Positions 24,401-37,098 of a stretch of 64,000 nucleotides of DNA are shown here, one piece after another. Under the pieces are notes generated by a model, which searched no databases, was not told the origin of the DNA, and worked only from the letters and a program-made list of their open reading frames with translations. The DNA is taken from positions 1,341,157 through 1,405,156 of the forward strand of contig VZTI01005041.1 in the NCBI GenBank assembly GCA_013397865.1, given 5' to 3'. Position numbers and translations under genes: made by a program. The first letter of the stretch is position 1, and each line of letters begins with the position of its first letter. Source of the stretch: Struthidea cinerea (taxonomy: Eukaryota > Chordata > Aves > Passeriformes > Corcoracidae).

Positions 24401-27400
24401 TACCAATTTCACCCCAAAACTTTCAACTTTCTGAAGCATATCAGAAGGATTAATCACTTTTTATTAACAAGAAAAATGCATCCTAAAAAGAGCCCTTCTC
24501 ACAAGTAGTTTGATATCTGTGGTGATATAAACCAGGGAAACGAGCCAAGTAGGTTGAACAGAAAACAACAAGAAAGGCAGCCACATACCCAGATGCTACT
24601 GCTGCTGGAGAAAAGCAGGGTTTTTTAGTTCACCATCTGGAGTCTACTGCTGCCAAGCACATCTTGTGAGTAGTCAATGGTACTGAATCCATTGCTGAGG
24701 CACATTACCTAAGATGGCACAGGATTACACAAAGATACTTCTCCAGTACCAGCAAGAAAGACTAACTGAAATTATACGTGTCAACCCAGTCTGGAGAAAT
24801 CAGTCAGAAAAGAGCTTTCCATATGCAAAATTGAAGCTTTAAAGTTTGGGCAAAGCTTTTAAAAAATGAAATAATATTACTTGGGTGAACAATGGAATAT
24901 TTTTGTCAGCACTGTTTCATATCTTTTTCTTTTGTAATATTTGCTTTCTTTTCAAGTATGGTCTATGTACATTATCAATACACAGCTTTGGTATGTGGTC
25001 ACACACCAGATGCAAATATTTTAAACTATAAAGGGATACAAATAAAACAACAGGGGAAAATTAGACTATCGTGTTTATATTCTATTCTCTTTCACTGTTG
25101 CAATTCTAGTTTACATGAGCACTAATCTGTATGAATTGAGTCAATCATCAAAAGCAATTAAAATAATACATAATTCATGCAGACACAAGATTATTCCATT
25201 ACTTCTAATTCTACTAAGCTCAAGATCATATTCATAAAAATCCTGGAATTCTCCAGTATAATCAGTATGAAAACAATTTAGATGTGACAATCAGAGGACT
25301 GTAAAAGGCTGCTTTGTAAGCCTTAAGACATCATCTGCAGAGAGATGTGCAAACAGTAGGATTCTGCTTCAATTCTATTTTATTTTCTTATGCTATATAC
25401 TTTTTTAGTTGCTGACTTAAAACAGGATTATACAACTAGATGAGATATCCCTATTCATAAAGCCCAGTCCCTTGACCTTCACTAAGCAGTAACATTCCTT
25501 TAGTAAGGTCTCTGATTTTATCATCCTCTCGGTTGCAGGCCCTGGCCTTATCCAAGAACAGCCAGAAAAGTGTAGCATCATGAATATTCACACACATGCT
25601 GTGGGAATACTGATAGAAAGGCATTGTGAAAAATCAGATGTACACAAGAGTGCAGTTAGCAAGTAAGAAAGTAATTAAATAAATATTGTTCTTGGCAGCA
25701 GAAACTGTTAATATTTTTCTAAATTGTAAATGACAAGATCCTTGTCATAAGGGGCAGTGGGTGTTTATTCCCTCTAAGGGCTGACGGCTTTTGATTTAGA
25801 CAGGAATTGATTGCTAGATTCTATTAAGAATCAAGGCTACTTCTCCAGTATAATTTGGACTGCAATGCACAGGTTATGGGACGTAGTAGAAATAGCCCAT
25901 TTTTACATTGTGGTTGGCCCACGTTCTGCTGGTCCTGGACACTTCCTGACTGCATCACCCTGTCTTGTCAGATGTTGTCAGTGGGTGAATGCCAAGCCTC
26001 CACTCACCCTCCTCCCCAGTTCCTGTCTGATCATGTGAAAGAAAGAGATACAGACAATCTTGTGAGTCTCCAGCCTCAGATTCCTTTAATACATCTCATG
26101 TAAGGTGATCTGTTGTTTAGCCCTTGCCAAACAATAAAGGCTTTCCAACAGTGCAGGTCTGTGCATTGGTGTGATATGGCTAATGTATTTAAAATGTTAT
26201 AGTGCTTGAATGTGGTTTCTAACGTCTTGAAGATTTGAGATCTATCTTGCAGCTAATGCTCTGCAGCTTCCCCTCCCCTTTCTTTCTTAAATATATCTAT
26301 ATTAGAAAGATATAGATATATATATATAGATAGATATATATTCTGAAATGTATTTCTGATCCAAAATAGCTGATAATAGCTGATTTCTCCTTTAAATAGA
26401 TCCCAGTAATGATTCTTCACTGAACTATCTGCTTATTCTGTCTGTGAATCACTAGTGATGTAGCATAGTAGGTTGTAGAATGTTTTTAAGTAAATGTTTC
26501 CCTCTAAGTTGCAGCATTATCAACCTTATCCAGAAAAGAAGTATAAATCTCTGTAATGTAAAGAAACAAAATGGAAAGAAACCTCTGCCTAAAAAACCAC
26601 CAAATAACTATAAATAATTATCTTTTTTACATAAATGCTTGAAGAAGAGGAAGGTGAGATGGTTTGAAAAGTTTTCAAAAATTTCTAAGGACCAAAGAGA
26701 TTAATCAGCTATATATTAATGAAAAATTACATCAGCCTTTATTTCTTACATTTTGAATCTCAGCTAAGCTTTTTATTTCCAGTTAGGATTTTTTTTTTCC
26801 TGAACCCAGCATGGATATTTATGACTGGTCTACCAATGATTCAGAATTTTATGGATGCTCTCATGTATCATGAGGGAAGGAGGGGTCAGGACCATCTGCG
26901 ATGACACTAGACCATGCTTCCACTGAAAAGGACTTGGTAAGATACTGTTGCTGATGTAACCCACCAGACAATTAACCTATTGTGCAAAAATTTCAGTAGT
27001 GAATTTAGAAAACATAATCAACATTTTCTAAGGCATTCAGTACTCCCAGATTAAATGAAAAGGTGTATTTCCATACTCTGCTATCATAACATGATTTTCA
27101 AAATAGACTTGAATATTTACATCTTTTTGTCAAAGATAGTTTTACACCAGATTAACATGCAATGATTTGAACACACTTCTTTATTTCAATAAGATTGGCA
27201 GTGCTTTGTCGCAAATAAAGCTATGAAGCCAAAGCTCATTATACTCCGTCATAAAATTTGTCTGTGCTAGAAAGGCTGGAACTTGGCTTTTACTAGTATG
27301 CCAGTATCAATTACCAGCGCCATTCAGGAAGCAAAGAACACAGCATTATATGAAGGTTATTACACTAGAACCTGAGCAAGTTTTCTGCTATTTTCCAGAC

Positions 27401-29961
27401 CTCTTAAAATAAGCATCATTATTCATTTCAAAGAATGCAAAAACGAAAGGTTTACTTTATTCAAACAGTTTTCTTCCTCCCTGTAAAAATCTATATTGTA
27501 TTTCTTCAGGAAAAGATCTTCTAATGAATGCTACACAGCTCATTATAACACATTTTTACACTGCAAGTTGGGGGGAAATTGATTTTTTCGATAGTTCATT
27601 GTTTAGGCTGCTTTCTACTGACATGACTTCTAGTAAGTTTTATACAGAAAACGTAGGAAAGTCCAACCACATATGTGAATCCATGCTCTGAGTCACTGAA
27701 TACCAGAATTTTCTTGGCTTTTGTGAGCACCCTAAAAGAAGGCATAAAAGGGTTTCTTCGTCTTCATGGCTTCACAATTATAAGCATGTTGATGGTGAGG
27801 ATTATGAAGAGGACAAATTTGGAAAATGAGTCATAGGCTTTATGCTAAGATACTCAGAAATTATGTCTTGCAGAATATCTGCTTTTTTTCCTGATATGTC
27901 ATTGTTAATTCCCATTTAGGTGACAGCTAAGAAATATTCTTGGTGAGATGCTGGTTTCAACTCAGTAGTCAAAGGAAAATATCTAGCAAAGAGCCAAAAT
28001 AAATTATTTGAACTCAGTCTGCAAGGCAGCAGTGCGTATCTTCATGTTTCTAAAGGGCAGAGGATGCTGCACTCAATTGCAAAAAGCTTAGAATTTTTGA
28101 GGCAAGTAATTTACATTTAAAACCAAATAGACTGCTCAGTTTAGATTCTTTGTTCTTAAATAAGCTCCTTTCTGAAGGTTCATAAATGGCCACAGACAAG
28201 CAGACGTACTAGGTTTGACTTTTTTCTATTGATAAAATTAAGGAATGACCTGGTAGCAGTAGGGAACAGAATCAGTGCCATGGCATATTAATGTAAGTTC
28301 ACATTAAAGATCCAAATTCAGCTAAAACAAGTATTTTGGGATTCATTACATAATTATAGTAAGTGCAGCCAGAGAACCTGATAAGCTTCCATTTCACTAA
28401 AATAACAGAATAGAACTGCCTGTATCCACTCTTCATATGTATCTTGTCACATATAATTTGAAAGACAATTGATGCATTGGCTGATTTAGGTGGACTTCTG
28501 GGATTCCCTATGGAGGAACATGAGATAGGAGTGCAGTATAATTCTGTCAAGAGTACATCATAAGGTAAAAATTCACCCCCACACTGATAGACTCCCTAGG
28601 AGGAATAAAGAAAATATTAAAAAAAAAGATCTTGCAAACAAAAAACCACAATGGACAGATAGTGGTTTCAGACTACAGCTTGGAAGTGTGGTGTTGAGAC
28701 TTCTCATAGGGAGAAAAATAGTAAATCCAGATGTTTCAGGGGCTTTCGCACTAGAAGTGTAAGAGTGTGGAGGATTTCACTGAAGAAATTTTTATTTAAC
28801 CTTTGCTGACCTCTCTCCACACTCAGATAACAGCAGTGCAGCAGAAAAAGCATGGAGAGCAGCACTGAGCTTGAACTTCTGATTATTAAGCAAGGTTTTG
28901 TCTTTTTTTTTGCTCTGTACTGTCTGATTTGAGGAGATAGGGGTGTATTCTTTCAGCATTGCCATAATTAGCTTTATTTGTCTTCATCTTTATATAAGGA
29001 AGAAAAGGAAGGAAAGACTGAAGGGAATGAAGTAAGATGATCTTATTGTAGCTGACTCAAGCAAGACTGAAGAATTTTAGTTTCCATGCTCCTATGTATC
29101 CACTTAGTAAAGCAAGAAAGGCATTGCTCTAAAATAAACATTTTAGATTCTAGATTTGGTTATTTACTCTGCAATCTTTTCTATAATGCCATTAATTATG
29201 TGCAGCAAATCTGAGAAAACACAATGCATTCATGTTGTAAACCTAAACCAAGACATGCAATCTCTGTTTTGTGAAATTCATCTCAAATTTCGTCATATCC
29301 CACTTTCTTCTACCTGCTGCTATTGCTGTGATATTATTTTAGAAATAAAAACTAGAAGTATCACCAAGGTCAGCAGAAATTAAATTTACATTTCCCATCC
29401 AAAATATCCTGATATTATTTCAAAAATTCAAATGTTTCAAAATTCAAATGCTGTCTGGAAATGAAAGAAAAATTTCAGCTTTGAAAACTTCTCTCCACTT
29501 AGCAAAATGTGATGTCTTTGCATTTAAAAATGATGAAACCCCGAAGCTTAGTTCTTTCAATCAGTCCTGCCTTTTGCCACAGTTGATGGGTATTTCTAAC
29601 TGTAATATAGAGGTTAATGGGGGTAATCTATCAATCTCTTTTTATTTCTATATTACACTAGGAGATGAAACTATTATCAGTCAGATCTAAAGTTCTCAGT
29701 TGTGTTATACTTGACAACGGCACCTTTACGATCTCTAGGAAAAAAAATATTTATAAATAGTTTAGTCCATTTTACATTTTACATATTTTACACTTTCCAC
29801 TATTTATTTTGTTACTAGTGCCTAATATTATTTTAAGGTATATATTTAAAGATTCACATCTTTCAGTGGTTCAACACTGCCTTACTGTAGGGATATCAGA
29901 AAAGAATGAAACATAATCTGACAGTCAAAGGAAGCACGGAAGTATGGAAAAAGTAGGGAAA
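21479..29961. other. Long unique intron stretch
   Basis: It contains a TA/TAGA microsatellite (26285-26341), a possible LTR-like region at 25740-26160 and an 8-A run at 28620-28627. No exon, RNA gene or further CR1 was recognised. Confidence 0.55.
26285..26341. repeat. TA/TAGA-type microsatellite
   Basis: Imperfect alternation of tatatc, agata and tatata units. The block is partly self-complementary. Confidence 0.85.
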
Positions 29962-30716
29962 GTATGGAAACGTCCTTAAGGACTGTTACTCAGGAGATCT
30001 CATTCGCCAACTACTTAAAGAGCTGGAATTTTGCTCTTCTAAAGTTCAGGGTCTTGAGTTTGCCCCTTGCCGGGCTCAGGCTCCTTGAGATCGCAAACTC
30101 AACCGGGACATGGTTGCTACAGCCTAGGCTTGCACCAGTCTTAACTCCATTTTATGAACTCATCCACATTGGTGAGTACCAGGTCAAGTAGCACCTCACT
30201 GCTGGTTGGTTTGTCTAATACCTGGACCAGGAAGGTGGCCTCTATACATTCCAGGAGTCTCCTGGATTCCTTGCAGCCTGCTGTATTGCTTTTCCAGCAG
30301 ACATCCAGGTGGTCAAAACCCCCCATCGGGATGAGAGCTTATAAGCATGATGTTTGTTGTGTCTGAAGCAAGAAGCCTCATCAACAGGCTTTCCCTGGTC
30401 AGGCACCCATGGCAGACCCCAGCTGAAAAGCATCCTTCATTGGTCCTGGCCTTCACTTTCACCCACAGGCCCTTAATCTCTTCACAGCTGTTACTCAGAG
30501 GCAGCTTCTCACAATGTACCCACTCCTTAACATAAACAGCAATAGCTGTGCCCCTCCTTCCCACCCTATCCTTCTGAAAAGCTTGTAGCCCTCACTGGCG
30601 GTGTTCCAGCTCTGTAACGCATCCCACCATGTTTCTCTGAGAGCAATCAGGTCATAGATTTCTAATTGCATCATGTTTTCCAACTCCTCCTGCTTGTCAC
30701 GCACACTGCATGCATT
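29962..30716 (-). mobile_element. CR1 ORF2 endonuclease region, broken by frameshifts
   Basis: The minus strand carries the apurinic-like endonuclease domain of CR1 ORF2 in three reading frames. The first (from 30704) has NKQEELE-like RDKQEELE and LIALRETWWD at 30621-30650. The second has IAVYVKEWVHC and IKGLWVKVKAR. The third has GFDHLDVCWK, SRRLLECIEATFL and LDLVLTN. Further on, FRRAKFQLF matches the end of the domain. In an active element this enzyme nicks target DNA to prime reverse transcription. At least two frameshifts make it inactive. Both the start of ORF2 and the reverse transcriptase are absent. Confidence 0.9.
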
Positions 30717-32635
30717 GGTGTGAATTCATCAACAGCTACATAAAAGGAAAGCAACTACACGTAATTAAAATCAGTCAATTATACTGTGGCTGATGAGTGC
30801 CAGAATGGGGGACAAAAGCCAAAAAAACCCACAAGCAATGAAATCTACTAAACTGAGGATCTAGGTATAGGTGACTATCTCTTGAGGGGTTTTTTCTGTT
30901 ACCTTTCCCTGCCTAGCCATTACCTAAACTCATTTCAAGTTACCTTGAAAGATGTCGCCTTTAAAGATAATAGCCAACACTTAATGAAGTAAGAATTTTA
31001 TTCACTTATTTAGAATACCAAATCTGACTGCAGAGTCTAAAGAAAATGTTAATAACAAAGAACAGTTTTGTGTTAATCCTTCCAATGTAATCTTATCCTT
31101 GCATTTTGTAGACTAGGTTAAATATATATCTGTCTTCCTAGGATTTACATGGTTCTATGGCATCCATTTTGATAAGAAATATAATACTAGTTATAAATAT
31201 TTTCAGCACGCAGCACATTTCCAATTCGCAATATTAAAATAAATAAATATGAAATACTGCACCAAATTAATTTTATTTCCAGCTCTGTATGTAATAAACT
31301 ACCAGAAAGCAGATTGAGTAAATATTCTACATGAGAATGAAATTGAATTGTGTACAAGTGTTGTGAAACAGACTAAATGGAAACATAAGTTTTACAAACT
31401 TTATCTATTCAACATCGAATACAGAGATCCATCCACAAGCAGCAACCAAATTTGCTATAGAATCAGGTGAAATATAGATGAATTTTATGCAGACAGTTTT
31501 TCCAGGCATTGAGTAAAAACTATTAAGCTGCACCATCTGATATCACCCACATAATCAGGAATTTCTGCGCACTGCTTGTTAGCTGTTTGACGTGGTAGAA
31601 ATGCTGGTGGCTGGGCAACACAGATCCATGCTCCACATCCTAGCACCTGGAAGCTCTGAAAGGATTGTTCAGCAGTCCCAGGTGAGTTCTCTCTGCTGCT
31701 TTAATGAGCAGCTTTAATTGGGCAACTTAGGACCCCTTGATTCCATCTAGAAATTTAGAATTTAGAAATTCAAGCCAGAATTTTTGCAAGAAATTGTCAG
31801 AATTTATGCATTTCTTCATAAAAATTTCACACACAAAAAAAAAGAAAAGAAAAAAAATCTTGATGAAATCTAGAAGATACTGAAACTTAATATTCTAAGA
31901 AAGCTTCATTCAGAATTTTTCAACCAGTTGAAAAACACCAGTGCTGCCTTGAAATGCTATCGAGAATTTCTACTTAAGGCAACAGTAGAATGTGTAGTCT
32001 CCCTTATGAATACTGAATAGTCAGCCCTTAAAGAGAATTTCTGAGTAACTGATACATTTGCATGATTTCAATGTCTGAGACAATCTTAACATATTTATTT
32101 TGTAGTGATATAGAAAACATTCCTCCTATATGATTCTTTAGTTCCGTCTAAGTGTGCGTAGAGACTGAAAAATTTATATTTTTTCCATTCATTCCTATAA
32201 CGTGCCATAGGAAGTAGGTTTTGCCATAACTTGTATATGATATCATCTTGCTGGATTTGTTCAGTTAAATGACTAACATCATATGGGTACCAAATATTTT
32301 GTCTTATCTTTCATGATCATTTAATAGCCACATGCATCTCTGTAGGGTGACACTGCAATTGTTTGATGTATTCAAGATTTGTTTGGTGGCAAAAAAAAAT
32401 AAAGTTCATTCACTCAAGACTGAGTATTTTTTATGTTAATTTGTTCTCCTCTGATCTGACCACAAGATGTTTTTATTCTACCTGAAAACCAAACCAGATA
32501 TTTTTCTGCAATTTGTTTTTAATATACCTCTTAGTGTTTGGCGCAGCAATTGCATCAGCCACTAATAAAGTCTCCCATATGAAAACACACACATACAAGA
32601 TTATTTCTTTCATGATTTTAACAAGAGTGACTTAC
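30717..32635. other. Unique intron stretch
   Basis: AT-rich with short runs such as the A-rich site at 31833-31858. Nothing else was recognised. Confidence 0.6.
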
Positions 32636-33044
32636 TGTGGGGGTCGGTAATGTCTTTGTGTAGGGGCGACCCAAAGCATTCCCCTGGGATGCTTTGTTTC
32701 CTTGGTATGGTCTGTCCCGGTTTGAATCTCCTGGTTGGCTGCCAGCCTCTCACTCCTCCCCAGCATTCTCCCATTGGTCCCCATGCCCTAATCCCACCTT
32801 TCCCCCTGGCCCTGGATAAACTGGGGCCCTCGGGAGCGGGTTTCAGATTTGCTTTGGAGTTGGGCTGTAAGCATGGAATAAACTATCAAGCAGGATGAAA
32901 AGCGGATCTCCTTCCTGCCTCTTTGTCCCCTGACTGTATTACCGAATATGCCCCAGGTTCTGTGGGCTTGCGGGAACCCACAGAGCCGGGCAAAATTATG
33001 GTAATATCTGGCGCCAAGGAATAATGAGGTAAATTGTATTGGCA
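32636..33044 (+). mobile_element. Probable solo LTR, GC-rich
   Basis: A sharply GC-richer block starts TGTGGGGGTCGG after the flank cttac. It has a TATA-like ggataaactgg near 32812-32822 and AATAAA at about 32877-32882, so it reads on the + strand. After the signal comes a potential hairpin (ctgtggg...cccacag, about 32962-32985) and the motif tctggcgcc (33007-33015). The proposed right end is attggca (CA at 33043-33044), followed by ttac matching the left flank. That gives only a 4-bp duplication, and the last 30 bases are AT-rich, so the right edge is uncertain. No retroviral coding sequence is present. Confidence 0.6.
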
Positions 33045-33793
33045 TTACAAAGACCCTTTTTTACTGCAGTTAAAACTAATGATCTAAACCGCAGAGCTGA
33101 TAAAAACCTGGACCATCTGTTTCCTGCTAAAGCAACTTTAATCTCAACACTTTTGTTTTGCACAATCTCTACTAAATTCTTTGATTGGCAATCTGGATGA
33201 TAATAATAACTTACACCACTACAGGGAAAACACTGTTTTATAACCCATTCTTGTTCCCATTTTACCTATTTGTACTGGTGTCATCTGAGTAACTATCATA
33301 AAACTTCTATAACAGATAGATTAAATGCGAAGTTGGCTTCTAGTGGTGGATCACACTTTCTATCTTCTGGTCACGATGACAGGCACTTACTGCAGGATTG
33401 AGTTGCCATTCAAACAACACTGCAGTTTAACCTGAGTTTCATTTTTGGGATAAGAGACTGACAAACCTACAAGGAAAAGGTTTTTAGGTAGGATTTGATA
33501 CTTCCAGTTAGTCCAGTTAGTCCTCAAGTGTCCCTTTTTTTTTTTCTTTCCCCTTCTACCATTTGCAGTAGAATTGTGTGCAAGAGTAAAGGTAAAGAAG
33601 AGACAGGATGACTTCTATATATTTCTGTAAGAATAAGGATGAATCAAGCCAGAAAATATCATTCATTTCTATTTTAGAATTTTTCTTCTCATACATTTTT
33701 ACTGAGTCGTGTGTTTTTATAACAATACTAGCTAGAAATGCAACTTGATTTTCCAATTCTAGTTAGAAAATAAATCTATGTTCTAATTTCTCT
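33045..33793. other. Unique intron stretch
   Basis: AT-rich. It has a small tandem duplication of agttagtcc near 33507-33524 and a T-run at 33535-33545. Nothing else was recognised. Confidence 0.6.
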
Positions 33794-33893
33794 GCAGTGG
33801 GCAAGGACACCTTCCACTATAACAGGTTACTCAAAGCCCCATACCAACCTGACCTTTAAGGTCCCTTCCAACTCAAACTATTCTCAGATTCCA
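33794..33893. mobile_element. Short CR1 3' end with inverted 5' part
   Basis: 33794-33855 reads gcaaggacaccttccactat...tcaaagcccc, which is the CR1 3' UTR in reverse complement. 33854-33893 reads tttaaggtcccttccaactc aaactattct, the extreme CR1 3' end in forward orientation. The two parts are adjacent segments of one CR1 tail with the first inverted. Confidence 0.75.
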
Positions 33894-35119
33894 CCATGAA
33901 TATTTTAAATGTACTGTGTTGAACTAATTTGCAGCTGACACCATTTAATATTCCAACTACAGAACAAAGAGGTGATTTAGCAAATCATACTTGATTAAAG
34001 TAATTGTTTCTATAATCAAATGAACAGTTCTGTAGATGGAAGGGAGAGTACGTGATGTAACTTATCTTGATTTTAACAAAGCTTCTAGATCTTAGCAGCC
34101 AAAAAAGTACATGTGGACTGGATTAGTGAACTGTAAATTAGTGGAAAATTGGCCAAATTATCAGTACCATCAGAGCAGTTAAGAGGGAAACTTAAGAGAA
34201 GCAACACTGATAAGCAATCTCATATGACTAAGCAGCATATCCAAAGAGCATTAAAATCAATCAAACCCAAACCTTTTGTCTAGTAGCCATTACACTGAAA
34301 ATCTGAACATTTAATATTCTGCTATTCTTCACAAAGAATGATGTGCCAGTAATAAACTGGACTCTCTGACCAGTATGAGGAGATTTTGCACTTGCTCTTT
34401 CATTAGATCTAGAGTGTGCTAATGTACTTTCAGAGTTGTGCAGGGAGGCTATTAATTTAGACAGTATAGTAGAGTCTTCTATGTTAGTAGTTTAAATCTA
34501 TGTAAATAAGTGTCTGAATGTATATAAAGTAGTGGCAATATACTTCTGAAGGGAAAACACAAATGAAAATTTTCATTGACAAAAAAACACCTTTTTCAAA
34601 TGTATAGCAAATAAAAATAATATTTAGATTTTAATGGTATAATAGAGGCCAGCTTACCTAGTTGGATTTTACATCCTGCTAGAGTTTGATTAATATTCTT
34701 GAATACTCTGTGAATGTTCAGAAAAATTAATCATTAGATCATCGAGGATGTTGATGGAGGAAGTCTGCAAAGAGCTCACAGAGAGGCTCATAAACTTGAA
34801 AAACTTCAGTGGCCTGCAAGTGACAGCAAACACTTCCTAGTTTTTAAATGTAATCCTTTCTTTCATATTATGGTTTAAATGTAAACAGAGAGAGGGTCAA
34901 CCACAGTAAGGAAAAATAAATATATCAAATACACATATAATCACTTAGCAAATAACACAATATTTTTGGATCAGCTGCTGTTTAGGCACAGCATGTGCCT
35001 CTAATTGCAAATTCTTCCAATTTAAATAAGATGTTAATTTTTAGGGATTTTAGGTGTACAGTTTTCAATGCATCAGGGTAAACACATCTAAGTGGATATG
35101 GAAATGGTCTGTCAAATTG

Positions 35120-35148
35120 TCAAAAAGCACTGAAAATGTGCTTTTTGA
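35120..35148. other. Perfect inverted repeat, 11-bp stem and 7-base loop
   Basis: tcaaaaagcac and gtgctttttga pair perfectly around tgaaaat. Farther out, TCTGT (35108-35112) and ACAGA (35151-35155) could add five more pairs across an asymmetric bulge. Confidence 0.85.
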
Positions 35149-37007
35149 AAACAGATGTTTTTGTTTCAAAAGTAACAATCACACAGCATTGCCATAGAAA
35201 GGGCAGTACTATTTCTCTGTAAGACACTATTTTACTGTGCCTTGTGCATCACTATTTATGACAGTTTAATTGGAAGTAATTCTCCAACTTTATTAGGTAA
35301 TTGCTGCATAAATTGCATATGTTGAAAAAACTTTTATGGCAAAGTCACTAAAAATACGAAACTCTCAAATCTTAGGGTATCCTCTTTCCTAATATTAAGT
35401 TATTCAAAAATTTTAGGATCAAATCATATCATCCTTTTTACTGTTTACTGAAGCAAAGGTGATACTGGACATAATAAAAGAATTTCTATTAAAACATTTA
35501 GGTTAAAGTCTGTTCTTTCTGATCTTCCAACATCATTGAAATTTAGAACTTAGTTATAGTACTGAATTCTAATACTATAAAAGCTGAAAAATTTGATAGA
35601 AGACATTGGAGTAAATTACAGATATCACAGAAAGTTTTAAAATCTGTTCATTAATTCAGTGTAGATTTTTGTAGAGTTTACGGAAAGAATAAGAGCACAG
35701 TTCCATAAGTCTACATGAAGGTAACATTGGAGCAGTCAAAGAAATACATCCTATTACAAACACGTATAAAGAAATCAGTTGAATCTGTTATTCAATATTA
35801 CAAATGTCTATGGGGAAAAAGTTTCTTTTGCCACAGGGAAATGCAATGCTTCCTCAAAAATTCTAAAATAAATAAATTTCAACCAATGCCATAGCACTGA
35901 ATTATTTTTAGCTTCTGAAGAAATTTCCTGATCATGTTCTGTCTCTATCAATTATTGACTGAAAAATGCATATTCCATTGCTTTGCACAGAATAAATTTC
36001 TTATACTACTGAACTTGTGCAGACTTTTGAATACAAGCGTATCCTTTTATACAAAGTTATGGATCCTACTTCAGCGATTCCATTTCAGGGTAGTGCCAAA
36101 CTAAAGCAACACCTCTGAAGAGAGATACAGATCCACCCCACTTGCTCCCTCTGCAGTCTCAGAATTCCTCGCTGTTCATAGGGATACGGAGCACTCAATC
36201 TCTTCATAAAAGGTTGATCTCAAGTGCGTCACTAGGCCTGGGTGGATAGAAGGATTCAGATAGAGCAGAATGAAGAGACTTCTTCATCCTAAGTCCCACG
36301 AAAGAGACTACTGCTCCTTCTGAAGCAGAATTGGTGTCCCAAAACAGTTTTCAGAGTTGCAAACGAGCATTCTGACTTCACAAAATAGCCCAAAAAGAAA
36401 AAGGAAACTACAGTGTAGTAAGACGGCAGCTTTGAAACCTTCCTCTTAGTAGAGAACAGTAAGCTATTTGTTTTCCCCTCTTTGCTGTAAAGCTTCAATT
36501 AAGTTTGCAATATCTTGAAAAAAAACTTTAAAAATATATGTCCAGTAAAGAAAGGCATAAATTGCCCACCATAGTGACTGCAATTGCCACTGACTGTAAT
36601 CAATGAGAATTTTTGTGTGATAGCCATGGACAAACCATGTCATCTATCCACAATTCCGTATTTTTACTTAAATCAGGGAGCACAAGGCACATATCAAGGT
36701 GTCTGTCAGACTCCACCAAATCAAATGGCAGAGAGTGGAAGAGCAATGCACGAGACACTTGTAGTAGCAGCCAGCCTGGGCAACAGTGGCTGCATGCAGC
36801 ACTGACTTACACTGGCTCAAGATGTGGTCTCACAAAATGAAATCTGCAGCAGCAGTTGCTGTTCTGTTTCTTTCCTTTTTCTCTCCCAGACCTTTATCAT
36901 TGGGAAAATGAACTGAGAAGAGTTAAATGAATATATATACACATATGCAAAAATGAAAATAGTCAAATTTCCTGATAGTTTCTTACTCTTCCGAATTCTG
37001 TACCCCA

Positions 37008-37098
37008 AAGAAAAAAAAAAAAAACCCAAAACAAAATAAAACCCAGCAAACAAACAAACAAACAAAAGAAAAAACCCAAAACAAACAAGAAACAAAAC
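37008..37098. repeat. A-rich low-complexity DNA with (CAAA)n
   Basis: An A run is followed by acccaaaac and caaa units on the + strand. Confidence 0.9.

Noticed and set aside
27661..27680. gtccaaccacatatgtgaat as a CR1 end
   Set aside because: Only the gtccaacca core matches; the flanks do not follow CR1 order.
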